From NCBI GenBank assembly GCA_958295525.1, contig OY282355.1:2041931-2105930 (forward strand): a DNA stretch of 64,000 nt, given 5' to 3'. The notes under the pieces were generated by a model that was given only the letters and a program-made list of their open reading frames with translations, did not search any database and had not been told where the DNA came from. This DNA comes from an uncultured Dehalococcoidia bacterium. Its GTDB lineage: Bacteria; Chloroflexota; Dehalococcoidia; Lucifugimonadales; Australimonadaceae. Of this stretch, positions 46,147 through 53,612 are shown one piece after another (the first letter of the stretch is position 1; every line of letters starts with the position of its first letter). The translations under genes were made by a program, and so were the position numbers.

Positions 46147-46215
46147 GAACCCTCCGCGCCGCATTCGGACGCGCAAACGAGCGCCCCTCGCGCAATGCGG
46201 GGACGCCTCTCTATG

Positions 46216-46224
46216 AGTGTAGCA
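46216..46224 (-). promoter_or_regulatory. extended -10 promoter of mfd
   Basis: Minus strand TGC followed by TACACT, giving a leader of about 60 bases before the GTG start. The TGC prefix matches the other extended elements found here. Confidence 0.45.
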
Positions 46225-46398
46225 GGCGGCGCGGGCGGGGATCGGTCTGCCGAGGAGTCCGTCCCAGGAGATCCCCTCCTATGCGGGCAGCGAGGCGGCA
46301 GCCCTATGGGGTTCGCGCGACACGCGCCCCTTGCGCGACGCGGCGGGCGGATTGGTAGACTCCCGCCTACCTTATCCTGACGCTCGTTGAGGGAGGAA

Positions 46399-46503
46399 AT
46401 GCCGTCGCCGTTGGAAAAACGCTTCCTCGCTGCGATGCGGGGCATAGGGCGCTTCTTTCCAAACATCAGCCGCCGCATCAAGTTGCGGCATCACAGCCCA
46501 TGA
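46399..46503 (+). CDS. 34-residue ORF translationally coupled to the methyltransferase
   Basis: Short frame MPSPLEKRFLAAMRGIGRFF then NISRRIKLRHHSP, strongly basic. GGGAGGA directly precedes its ATG, and its TGA overlaps the methyltransferase ATG (ATGA). It could be a leader peptide coupling translation, or the remnant of a larger partner. Not recognised; coding status rests on the ribosome-binding site and the overlap. Confidence 0.5.
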   Translation: MPSPLEKRFLAAMRGIGRFFPNISRRIKLRHHSP

Positions 46504-48026
46504 CGGCGCAGGCCGCATCCGTCCGCAAGCGGCACGGGGTGGTGTACACGCCGGAGTGGGTCGCGTCGCTGATCTTGGACAACGCGCTGCCAGCGGATCC
46601 GGGCGCACTAGCGGCGGCGGCTATTTGCGATCCGGCGTGCGGCGACGGGGCGTTTCTCGTTCCCGCGGCGGAGCGGCTGCTCGCGTCGCTGGAGCGGGAC
46701 GAGGCGCTGGGCGCGCTGCGGCGAATGGCGGGCTACGACATTGACGGCGAGGCGGTCGCGCGCTGCCGGGCGCGGTTGGACGCGGCGCTGGAGGCGCGGC
46801 ATCCGGGCGAGCGGGTCGAGTGGAACGTGAAGCGGCGCGACGCCTTCGACCGCGCGGCGTTCCGGGGCGACCGCGGACGGTTCACGCACGTGGTCGGCAA
46901 TCCGCCGTACATCCGGGTGCAGCATCTGGAGGCGGCGCGCCGGAGGCGCCTCGCGGGGCAATGGGAGACGCTGCGCGGCGCGACGGACTCGTATCTGATC
47001 TTCTACGAGTTGGGGCTCGACCTGCTCGCCGAGGGCGGGACGCTCGCGTACATCACGCCGTCCAGTTGGCTGCGCTCCGATTCGGGGTCGCGGCTCCGCA
47101 ATCTGCTCGCGGCGTCGCACGAAGTCGCGCGGATTCTGGATTTCTCGGCGCATCAGGTGTTCGCGGACGTCACGACCTACACGGCGATAGCGGTGATTCG
47201 GAAGGGCGGGCGGGCGCAGGCGATCCCTGTCGAGAAGTACGACGGGGGCGCGTTCCGCAAGGCAGGGCGCATCGCGGTCGACCCGGCGCGTCCGTCGGCG
47301 CCGTGGGCCGCGGCGCTGCCGTCCGACCGGGCGCGCTTGCGGAAATTGGCCAAGCGCGGGCCGAAGTTGGGGGAAGTCGCGGCGATTCACGTCGGGATTC
47401 AGACGCTCGCCGACGGCGTTTTCATTCTGCGGCTGGCGGATGAGGAGACCGACGGGGCGTCGGCGGACGCCGACTACGCGCTCTGCCGCGCGAACGGGGA
47501 GACGCTGCGCTTGGAGCGCCGGATGCTGCGGCCTATCGTCAAGGCGTCGGTGATGAAGAACGGGCGCGACCCTGCGCGTCGCGTCGTGATCTTCCCTTAC
47601 GACGAATCGGGCGCGCCGCTGCCGGAGGAGCGCGTGCGGGAAGAGGCGCCGCGGGTCTACGCATGGCTGCTGCGGAACAAGGCGCGGCTGCTTTCGCGCG
47701 ACAAGGGGAACGCGGATCCGCGGCGGTGGCACGCCTTCGGCAGGCGCGTCTCCATCACGTCGGGGTTCGGCGACAAGATACTGACAGCGGGAATGAACCT
47801 CCGCCCGGACTTCCAGCGCTGCCCTGACCCTGCGGCGACGTTCTACTCGGGATACTGCGTGAAGCCGTTCCCCAACGTGGACGGAGAGCGGCTGCTGGAG
47901 GCGTTGAACTCGCCGGAGATAGAGTTCTTCATCGGCCAGACGAGTCGCCCCTACCAGGGCAATTGGATGTCTTACGCTAAGTCGTTCATTAAGGATTTTC
48001 CCGTGCCGCAGCGCGCGCTCCGGTAA
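46500..48026 (+). CDS. Eco57I/TaqI-like N6-adenine DNA methyltransferase
   Basis: 508 residues. Gamma-type amino-methyltransferase order: motif X VVYTPEWVA (~14-22), SAM-binding motif I DPACGDGAF (44-52), catalytic NPPYIRVQ with NPPY at 134-137, then a C-terminal target-recognition region (~290-500) like the TaqI specificity domain, ending NWMSYAKSFIKDFPVP. No restriction nuclease is fused or adjacent, and it is too short for a type IIG enzyme with its own nuclease domain. It may be an orphan methyltransferase used in regulation or self-protection, or part of a split system elsewhere. Confidence 0.9.
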   Translation: MTAQAASVRKRHGVVYTPEWVASLILDNALPADPGALAAAAICDPACGDGAFLVPAAERLLASLERDEALGALRRMAGYDIDGEAVARCRARLDAALEARHPGERVEWNVKRRDAFDRAAFRGDRGRFTHVVGNPPYIRVQHLEAARRRRLAGQWETLRGATDSYLIFYELGLDLLAEGGTLAYITPSSWLRSDSGSRLRNLLAASHEVARILDFSAHQVFADVTTYTAIAVIRKGGRAQAIPVEKYDGGAFRKAGRIAVDPARPSAPWAAALPSDRARLRKLAKRGPKLGEVAAIHVGIQTLADGVFILRLADEETDGASADADYALCRANGETLRLERRMLRPIVKASVMKNGRDPARRVVIFPYDESGAPLPEERVREEAPRVYAWLLRNKARLLSRDKGNADPRRWHAFGRRVSITSGFGDKILTAGMNLRPDFQRCPDPAATFYSGYCVKPFPNVDGERLLEALNSPEIEFFIGQTSRPYQGNWMSYAKSFIKDFPVPQRALR

Positions 48027-48069
48027 GCGGCGTCTCGCCGCGCAGGTGGGGAGGGGGGTGGGGGTTGAC

Positions 48070-48117
48070 ACGCTGCGCGCCGCACCTTACAGGTGCGGCG
48101 CGCAGCGTCGGATTTTT
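48070..48117 (+). terminator. intrinsic terminator after the methyltransferase gene
   Basis: 17-bp perfect stem (48070-48086 with 48092-48108), TTACA loop, followed by CGGATTTTT. A TTGACA at 48065-48070 runs into its left arm, so a promoter for the next gene may overlap it. Confidence 0.8.
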
Positions 48118-48225
48118 CGTGAAATTCACCCCCTCACGAATGCTGCGCCCGCCGCCGCGCCTTCCGCGCGCGGATTTCGACGGAACGCTCGGCGCATGCC
48201 TCGACCCCAGGAGGAACCGAACGTT

Positions 48226-49920
48226 ATGCTGACCAGAATGCTCGCAGTCTTCGCCGTGGCGCTGGCCGTCATCGGCCTCGCCGCCGCCGCCCCAATGATC
48301 GCCCTCGCGCAGTCCAGCGGCGACGCGACCGCAACCGCCACGGCAACCCCCACCCCGGCGGCGACGCCGTCGCCCGGGCCCACGTCCTTCGCGCTCAAGC
48401 CGCACACCAGCGCACTGAAGCCCCGAGGCCTCACACGCATCGGCGACAAGTGGCACGTCGCCGGCTTCAACGCCGGCTACATCCACATCTTCAACGACAA
48501 CGGAACCTACGCGCGCCGCATCAAAGCCCCACCCGTGAGCATTCGCGGCCTCACCACCGACGGAACTAACCTCATCGCCGTCTCAGGCGGCGTCCCCAGC
48601 GTCTACACATGGCCGCCCCAAGCAAACGACGCAACCGTCCCAACGCCTGCCTCCCGAGCGCTGCATTCGCCGCCTGGCGGCGGGACATACCTCGCACAAG
48701 GCATCGCGCACGACGGCGCGAACACCTGGGTCGCCGTCCAGTGGCCGCGCGGGGGCAGCGCCTCCTCCAAAAAATACGGCTTGCTCAAAATCAACGCCAC
48801 ACAAACCATCCTCCACCGCACAAACAAGCCCGTCTCCGGACTAACCTACCAGAACAACTACTTATACGGACTCCTCGGCGTGGACATCCCAAACAGCAGC
48901 AGCAGCGAAAACCCAGACCTCGCCCGCATCAGCACAACCGCCACCGCCTTGCAACCCTACACGGCAGCCGCCTTGGTGCACGACACCATAGAGCCCCCCA
49001 TGAACAACTGGGAGGTCACAAGACGAACTGTCGGAATCCGAGGCGGCCTCGACTTCCGCAACAGCACAGCCTACGGATTCAATAACGCCTACGACGAAGT
49101 CCGCCAAGCAAGGCAGCCTTCCCCCGAGCGGCTGTTTAGCCTCACGCCCCACATCAGCACGCTCAACCCCCGAGGCCTCACACGCATCGGCGACAAGTGG
49201 CACGTCGCCGGCTTCAACGCCGGCTACATCCACATCTTCAACGACAACGGAACCTACGCGCGCCGCATCAAAGCCCCACCCGTGAGCATTCGCGGCCTCA
49301 CCACCGACGGAACTAACCTCATCGCCGTCTCAGGCGGCGTCCCCAGCGTCTACACATGGCCGCCCCAAGCAAACGACGCAACCGTCCCAACGCCTGCCTC
49401 CCGAGCGCTGCATTCGCCGCCTGGCGGCGGGACATACCTCGCACAAGGCATCGCGCACGACGGCGCGAACACCTGGGTCGCCGTCCAGTGGCCGCGCGGG
49501 GGCAGCGCCTCCTCCAAAAAATACGGCTTGCTCAAAATCAACGCCACACAAACCATCCTCCACCGCACAAACAAGCCCGTCTCCGGACTAACCTACCAGA
49601 ACAACTACTTATACGGACTCCTCGGCGTGGACATCCCAAACAGCAGCAGCAGCGAAAACCCAGACCTCGCCCGCATCAGCACAACCGCCACCGCCTTGCA
49701 ACCCTACACGGCAGCCGCCTTGGTGCACGACACCATAGAGCCCCCCATGAACAACTGGGAGGTCACAAGACGAACTGTCGGAATCCGAGGCGGCCTCGAC
49801 TTCCGCAACAGCACAGCCTACGGATTCAATAACGCCTACGACGAAGTCCGCCAAGCAAGGGCGGCCGCGACAACCACCGCCGCGCCCGCCGCCGCTACGA
49901 CCACCGCCTCTTCGAACTAA
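48226..49920 (+). CDS. secreted beta-propeller-like protein with two identical 231-residue units
   Basis: 564 residues. Sec signal peptide (MLTRMLAVFAVALAVIGLAA then AAPMIALAQS), then a Thr/Ala/Pro linker (SSGDATATATATPTPAATPS) of a kind often glycosylated or wall-spanning. Next come two copies of a ~231-residue unit that are identical in protein and, as far as compared, in DNA, then a Thr/Ala-rich end (AAATTTAAPAAATTTASSN). Each unit repeats a pattern GL/GIxxxGxxxxVA (GLTRIGDKWHVAG, GLTTDGTNLIAVS, GIAHDGANTWVAV, GLTYQNNYLYGL) that looks like successive beta-propeller blades. No anchor or enzyme motif was found. A/C-rich codon choice differs from its neighbours, hinting at transfer. The ATG follows AGGAGG by 11 bases. 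Confidence 0.82.
   Translation: MLTRMLAVFAVALAVIGLAAAAPMIALAQSSGDATATATATPTPAATPSPGPTSFALKPHTSALKPRGLTRIGDKWHVAGFNAGYIHIFNDNGTYARRIKAPPVSIRGLTTDGTNLIAVSGGVPSVYTWPPQANDATVPTPASRALHSPPGGGTYLAQGIAHDGANTWVAVQWPRGGSASSKKYGLLKINATQTILHRTNKPVSGLTYQNNYLYGLLGVDIPNSSSSENPDLARISTTATALQPYTAAALVHDTIEPPMNNWEVTRRTVGIRGGLDFRNSTAYGFNNAYDEVRQARQPSPERLFSLTPHISTLNPRGLTRIGDKWHVAGFNAGYIHIFNDNGTYARRIKAPPVSIRGLTTDGTNLIAVSGGVPSVYTWPPQANDATVPTPASRALHSPPGGGTYLAQGIAHDGANTWVAVQWPRGGSASSKKYGLLKINATQTILHRTNKPVSGLTYQNNYLYGLLGVDIPNSSSSENPDLARISTTATALQPYTAAALVHDTIEPPMNNWEVTRRTVGIRGGLDFRNSTAYGFNNAYDEVRQARAAATTTAAPAAATTTASSN
48421..49113 (+). repeat. intragenic 693-bp direct repeat, unit 1
   Basis: Starts at CCCCGAGGCCTCACACGC. 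Matches the second unit at a constant offset of 747 bases with no difference found by eye. The flanking coding sequence is homologous but diverged (FALKPHTSALK against FSLTPHISTLN). Confidence 0.9.
49168..49860 (+). repeat. intragenic 693-bp direct repeat, unit 2
   Basis: Second copy, ending at GTCCGCCAAGCAAGG, after which the two sequences diverge. Separated from unit 1 by 54 bases. The sharp ends of identity point to recent duplication or gene conversion. Confidence 0.9.
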
Positions 49921-49929
49921 TCGCTGGAG

Positions 49930-49964
49930 CGCCTGCGCGACCCAATTATTGGGTCGCGCAGGCG
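49930..49964. terminator. terminator hairpin between convergent genes
   Basis: 16-bp perfect stem with a TTA loop, followed on the plus strand by GTTTCCTCT. It begins ten bases after the stop of the secreted protein and could serve the convergent FmdB gene too. Confidence 0.7.
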
Positions 49965-50055
49965 GTTTCCTCTCTCGAGAGCGAGGAAGCGCGTGGAGCG
50001 GGGCGCCTTCGGCGGGCGGAGGCGCGTGGGGATGCGGGGCAGGAGGCGCGGAGCG

Positions 50056-50280
50056 CTAGCCGCAGCCGCAGCCTCCGCCGCAGCAGGCGCCGCCGGAGAC
50101 GGGGCCGACGGGCGAGGGGCCCGCGCCAACGCCAACGGCGACGGGGGCGGCGAAGACGGAGAGGACGCGCTTCGCGGGGAGGCCGCACCTCGGGCAGTCG
50201 GACTCGCGGGCGGCGGACATCGGCTGCAGGCGCTCGAAGCGCGCGCCGCAAGGGTTGCAGGCGTATTCGTAGAGCGGCAT
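50056..50280 (-). CDS. FmdB-family zinc-ribbon protein
   Basis: 74 residues. MPLYEYACNPCGARFERLQ followed by CPRCG makes the two CxxC knuckles of the FmdB putative regulatory family. The rest is Gly/Val/Pro-rich and ends in a cysteine cluster (GGACCGGGCGCG), as in many members. Proposed small nucleic-acid-binding or regulatory protein; target unknown. Single gene. Confidence 0.88.
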   Translation of the reverse strand: MPLYEYACNPCGARFERLQPMSAARESDCPRCGLPAKRVLSVFAAPVAVGVGAGPSPVGPVSGGACCGGGCGCG

Positions 50281-50631
50281 TTTCTCCCTCCCGCGCCATA
50301 GAACGCGGCCTGCGGCCTATGGTACACGAAACGAGGGAAGGCATTTTCCGCGAGGCAGGCTCCCGCCTCCGGCGGGAGCGGGCGGCAAGGGCAGCGGGGC
50401 AAACGGCGGCGCTCGGGCGGCGCGGCTCCGGCATCGCGCGGGCAGGATCGGCGAATGAGAGCGCGGACAGGCGGCGATGGGGACGCGGGCAGGATCGGCG
50501 AATGGGGGCGCGGGCAGAGGCGGCGACGGGGACGCAGGCAGAGGCGGCGATGGGGACGCAGGCAGAGGCGGCGAATGAGAGCGCGGACGGGCGGACGGGG
50601 ACGCGGGCAGAGGCGGCGATGGGGACGCGGG
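50281..50631. other. gene-free, low-complexity region
   Basis: About 350 bases very rich in G on the plus strand. The left third has an imperfect palindrome (CTCCCGCCTCCGGCGGGAG, about 50359-50377); the right part is the minisatellite. I see no gene. Confidence 0.6.
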
Positions 50632-50632
50632 T
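50440..50632. repeat. minisatellite of about eight 20-25-base units
   Basis: Tandem variants of GGGCAGAGGCGGCGATGGGG followed by ACGC, with two alternating subtypes (one ending GATCGGCGAATGAGAGCGC). The array ends directly at the stop codon of the regulator gene. Strand-asymmetric: almost all purine-rich on plus. Confidence 0.8.
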
Positions 50633-51318
50633 CAGTCTTTGAAGCGGTAGCCGACGTTCCAGACGGTCTCGATGAAGGTGTGGGCGGCGTCCTCGATTTT
50701 GCTGCGGAGGCGGCGGATATGCACGTCCACGGTGCGGGCGCCTCCGAAGTATTGATAGCCCCAAACCTGCTCGAGCAGGGCCTCGCGGGTGAAGACGCGC
50801 CCCGGTTTAGCGGCGAGCGTTTTGAGCAGTTCGTATTCCTTGAAGGCGAGCAGGACGGCCTTGCCGGCGAGGCGGACCTCGTAGCGGCTGGGGTTGATCA
50901 CGAGGTCGCCGGCGCGGATGACGCCGGGCTCGTCGGCGGGCTGAGCGCGCTCGAGTTGCTTGCTGATCCGGAGCGCGAGTTCGCCTATCCGCCAGGGGAC
51001 TGCGATGAAGTCGTCGGCGGCGATGCTCAGATTGGGGGCTTGGAGATGCTCGAGGGAGAGAGCGGCGATGACGGGGCGCGCGCCGTTCGCGTTCGCCCGG
51101 GCGAGGGATTCGGCGCGGCGGCGGTCGGCCTCCACGAGGTCGAGGACGATGGCGTCGGGCTCGTCGGCGGCCTCGGCGGGAGCGAATTGCGCGCCCTCGC
51201 GGCGCAGGCACTCGACGAGGGCCGGGCTGGGGGCGCGCGACTCGGAGACGACGCCGACGGAGAATTCGGCGCGCCAGGCGGCGGCGCGGTCGTCGGGGAG
51301 CGGGCTCGCGTCTACCAC
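50632..51318 (-). CDS. OmpR/PhoB-type regulator with degenerate receiver domain
   Basis: 228 residues from a GTG that overlaps the cysM stop. The C-terminal ~100 residues form a complete winged helix (AFKEYELLKTLAAKPGRVFT, REALLEQVWGYQYFGGARTV, DVHIRRLRSKIED, VGYRFKD). The N-terminal half has a receiver-like fold, with DAIVLDL possibly holding the phospho-acceptor. The paired acidic residues of strand 1 and the lysine of strand 5 are not evident (VGVVSES; AVPWRIGEL). No histidine kinase is adjacent. It probably works without phosphorylation. Co-transcribed with cysM and the moeB-like gene. Confidence 0.85.
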   Translation of the reverse strand: MVDASPLPDDRAAAWRAEFSVGVVSESRAPSPALVECLRREGAQFAPAEAADEPDAIVLDLVEADRRRAESLARANANGARPVIAALSLEHLQAPNLSIAADDFIAVPWRIGELALRISKQLERAQPADEPGVIRAGDLVINPSRYEVRLAGKAVLLAFKEYELLKTLAAKPGRVFTREALLEQVWGYQYFGGARTVDVHIRRLRSKIEDAAHTFIETVWNVGYRFKD

Positions 51319-52247
51319 CAGACTTTGCCCTCCGCTTTTTCGCGCAAGGCTTCGGCGCCGTCCGTCCATAAGCCCGCGCTGAGGTATTTCCATCCGCCGT
51401 CGGCGAAGAGGCAGACGATGTTGGCCTCGCTCACGCGGGATGCGACGCGCTGGGCGGCGGCGAGCGCCGCGCCGGACGAGACGCCCGCGAAGACGCCTTC
51501 TTTTTGGAGCAGTTCGGCGGTTTTGCGGAAACTCTCCTCGCCGCTCACCATAATCCGCCCGTCGAGCAGCGACAGATCGAGGATCGGGGGAACGAATCCT
51601 TCCTCGAGGCTTCGCAGGCCCTGAATGCGGTCGTCCAGTTCGGGGGCGGCGGCGATGATCTGCACGGCGGGGTTGAACTCGCGCAGGCGGCGGCCCGTTC
51701 CCATGAGCGTGCCTCCGGTGCCGAGTCCCGCGACGAAGTGGGTCACCTCCGGCAAGTCGCGGATGATCTCCGGGCCGGTCGTTTCGTAGTGCGCCTGGGG
51801 GTTGGCGGCGTTGCCGTACTGATAGAGCATCAGGTAGCGGTCGTCGCGGGCGGCCATTTCCTGCGCGGCTTCTATCGCGCCGTTGGAGCCTTTCTCGCCG
51901 GGGGAGTAGACGATTTCGGCGCCGTAGGCGGCGAGCAACTGGCCGCGCTCCGGGCTTACGTTGTCGGGCATCACGGCGGTGAAAGGGAAGCCGAGCCGTC
52001 CGGCGACCATCGCCAGGGATATGCCGGTGTTGCCGCTCGTGGGCTCTAGGATCGTCCTGCCGGCGGACAGCGCGCCGTCGTCGAGGGCGGCCAGCGCCAT
52101 CGCCCGGGCGATCCGGTCTTTCACGGATCCCGTGGGGTTGTTCCCCTCGAGTTTGGCGAAGAGCCGGACGGAAGGGGACGGGCTGAGCGCCGGCAGTTCG
52201 ACGAGGGGGGTGTCGCCGATCGCCTCGATGAGGTTGCCGCTTCGCAT
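51312..52247 (-). CDS. cysM: cysteine synthase (CysM/CysK family)
   Basis: 311-residue PLP enzyme forming cysteine from O-acetyl- or O-phosphoserine and a sulfur donor. PLP lysine Lys43 in NPTGSVKDR; substrate loop EPTSGNTGISLA; phosphate-binding GLGTGGTLMGTG. The neighbouring moeB-like E1 enzyme suggests a sulfur-carrier route, as in the actinobacterial CysM/CysO pathway, although no carrier protein gene is seen. CysK and CysM cannot be told apart with certainty. Confidence 0.93.
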   Translation of the reverse strand: MRSGNLIEAIGDTPLVELPALSPSPSVRLFAKLEGNNPTGSVKDRIARAMALAALDDGALSAGRTILEPTSGNTGISLAMVAGRLGFPFTAVMPDNVSPERGQLLAAYGAEIVYSPGEKGSNGAIEAAQEMAARDDRYLMLYQYGNAANPQAHYETTGPEIIRDLPEVTHFVAGLGTGGTLMGTGRRLREFNPAVQIIAAAPELDDRIQGLRSLEEGFVPPILDLSLLDGRIMVSGEESFRKTAELLQKEGVFAGVSSGAALAAAQRVASRVSEANIVCLFADGGWKYLSAGLWTDGAEALREKAEGKVWW

Positions 52248-52263
52248 AGCCGTGAACGGCCCG

Positions 52264-53112
52264 CTAGGCCGCGGCGTTCTCCTGGTTTTCGGGGGGCGGC
52301 GCGAGCCCGCAGAAGACCTCGTAGTCTATGAGTTCGGTGACGGTGGGCGCGTCTCCGCAGAGCGGGCAGGCCGGGTTGCGGCGGGCGCGGACGACGCGGA
52401 ACTCCATACTGAGCGCGTCCACGAGCAGGAGGCGCCCGGCGAGGGATTCGCCGATGCCGAGGATGAGTTTGACGGCTTCGGTCGCCTGCATGCTGCCGAC
52501 CATTCCGGTGAGCGCGCCGAGCACGCCGGCTTCCGCGCAGTTGGGGACGAGGCCCGGGGGCGGCGGCTCGGGGAAAACGCAGCGGTAGCAGCCTTTGCCG
52601 GGCTCGTAGACGGAGACCTGGCCGTCGAAGATGAGGATGCTGCCGTCCACGACGGGCTTGCCGCTGAGGTAGGCGGCGTCGTTCACGAGGTAGCGGGTGG
52701 CGAAGTTGTCGGCGCCGTTGATCACGAGGTCGTACTGCGCGATGAGGTCCATAGCGTTTTCGGAGTTGATGGGGAACTCGTGGGGAACGACGCGGACTTC
52801 CGGGTTGTAGCGGCTCAGCGTTCGGATGGCCGACTCCACTTTCGGGACGCCGACGGTCTCGCTGTTGTGGAGCACTTGCCGCTGCAAGTTGCTGAGGTCG
52901 ACGACGTCGAAGTCCACTATGCCGATCGTCCCGACGCCCGCGAGCGCGAGGTAGAGGGCGGCGGGCCCGCCAAGCCCTCCCGCGCCGACGACGAGGACCT
53001 TCGCGTCCATCAACTTGCGCTGCCCCCGGCTGCCGATTTGCTGCATAATGATGTGGCGGCTGTACCGCTTCACCTGATCCGGCGTCAATTGCGCCGACGC
53101 TGCCGTCGTCAT
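52264..53112 (-). CDS. moeB: MoeB/ThiF-family sulfur-carrier adenylyltransferase
   Basis: 282 residues. Activates the C-terminal Gly-Gly of a ubiquitin-like sulfur carrier by adenylation. Nucleotide-binding VLVVGAGGLGGPAALYLA, DFDVVDLSNLQRQ, and zinc-ligating CYRC and CPLC pairs. There is no C-terminal rhodanese domain, so MoeB/ThiF rather than MoeZ. The start is the ATG after GGAGGAACG. Directly upstream of cysM, which points to a role in cysteine or cofactor sulfur transfer. Confidence 0.92.
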   Translation of the reverse strand: MTTAASAQLTPDQVKRYSRHIIMQQIGSRGQRKLMDAKVLVVGAGGLGGPAALYLALAGVGTIGIVDFDVVDLSNLQRQVLHNSETVGVPKVESAIRTLSRYNPEVRVVPHEFPINSENAMDLIAQYDLVINGADNFATRYLVNDAAYLSGKPVVDGSILIFDGQVSVYEPGKGCYRCVFPEPPPPGLVPNCAEAGVLGALTGMVGSMQATEAVKLILGIGESLAGRLLLVDALSMEFRVVRARRNPACPLCGDAPTVTELIDYEVFCGLAPPPENQENAAA

Positions 53113-53150
53113 CGTTCCTCCTTCTGGCACTCGCCGCCCGATTTCAATGA

Positions 53151-53480
53151 TCAGCGGACGCTCGCCGCGTCCGCAGGCTTGCGCCGCGCTCCGGCCAAGT
53201 CCGCGATGGCGGCCGTGGTCAGCGCGCGGCGTATCGCATCCTCCACGGCGCGCCGGACGTCGCGCGGGGCGCAGCAGCCCGATAGGGCGCAGCCTGCGGC
53301 GCCGTCTATGCGCTCCAACGGAGGGTCGCTCCCGAGCGCGCCGGCGACCTCCTCGAGCGTGATGGCGCCGACGTTCCGCGCCAGCCCGTGTCCGCCTTGC
53401 GGCCCTCTCCCGCTCGCCGCCGCCCTATCGGAATATGATACCGCGTCCGCAGGCGCAAAGTCCAGCGCGGCGGGCAACAA
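53151..53480 (-). pseudogene. Rrf2-family regulator remnant lacking the N-terminal helix-turn-helix
   Basis: Only the C-terminal half of an Rrf2/IscR-like protein is recognisable: GPQGGHGLARNVGAITLEEV, then a cysteine cluster (CALSGCC) in the FeS-ligand region and a helix ending AIADLAGARRK. The first ~28 residues do not resemble the winged helix that should precede the GPxGG loop, and no match was found in the other frames of the short upstream gap. Upstream of moeB-cysM, where an Rrf2-type sulfur regulator would be expected. A TATCAT-like -10 overlaps it at about 53434-53439. Probably decayed, though a short product cannot be excluded. Confidence 0.55.
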
Positions 53481-53529
53481 TGCCCGGCCAGGGCGGGGCC
53501 CGGCGATGGCGGGCTTTGCGGCGTTCCGC

Positions 53530-53535
53530 TATACT
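53530..53535 (+). promoter_or_regulatory. candidate -10 element of rplY
   Basis: TATACT 78 bases before the rplY start codon, in a region otherwise very GC-rich. No good -35 is seen. Confidence 0.35.
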
Positions 53536-53612
53536 TGGGCTCAAGACACCTGGACTCAAGACTGGGACCCCGCCCGTTGCGCGACGGGGCGCGTTCCGAG
53601 GGAAGGCGGATC

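Noticed and set aside
46820-47443. Alternative 207-residue frame inside the methyltransferase gene
   Set aside because: It overlaps conserved motif regions of the methyltransferase in another frame and shows no recognisable domain.
48070-48108. The strong hairpin as a small RNA or riboswitch for the secreted protein
   Set aside because: Perfect stem, 5-base loop and a T-run directly after the methyltransferase fit an intrinsic terminator best.
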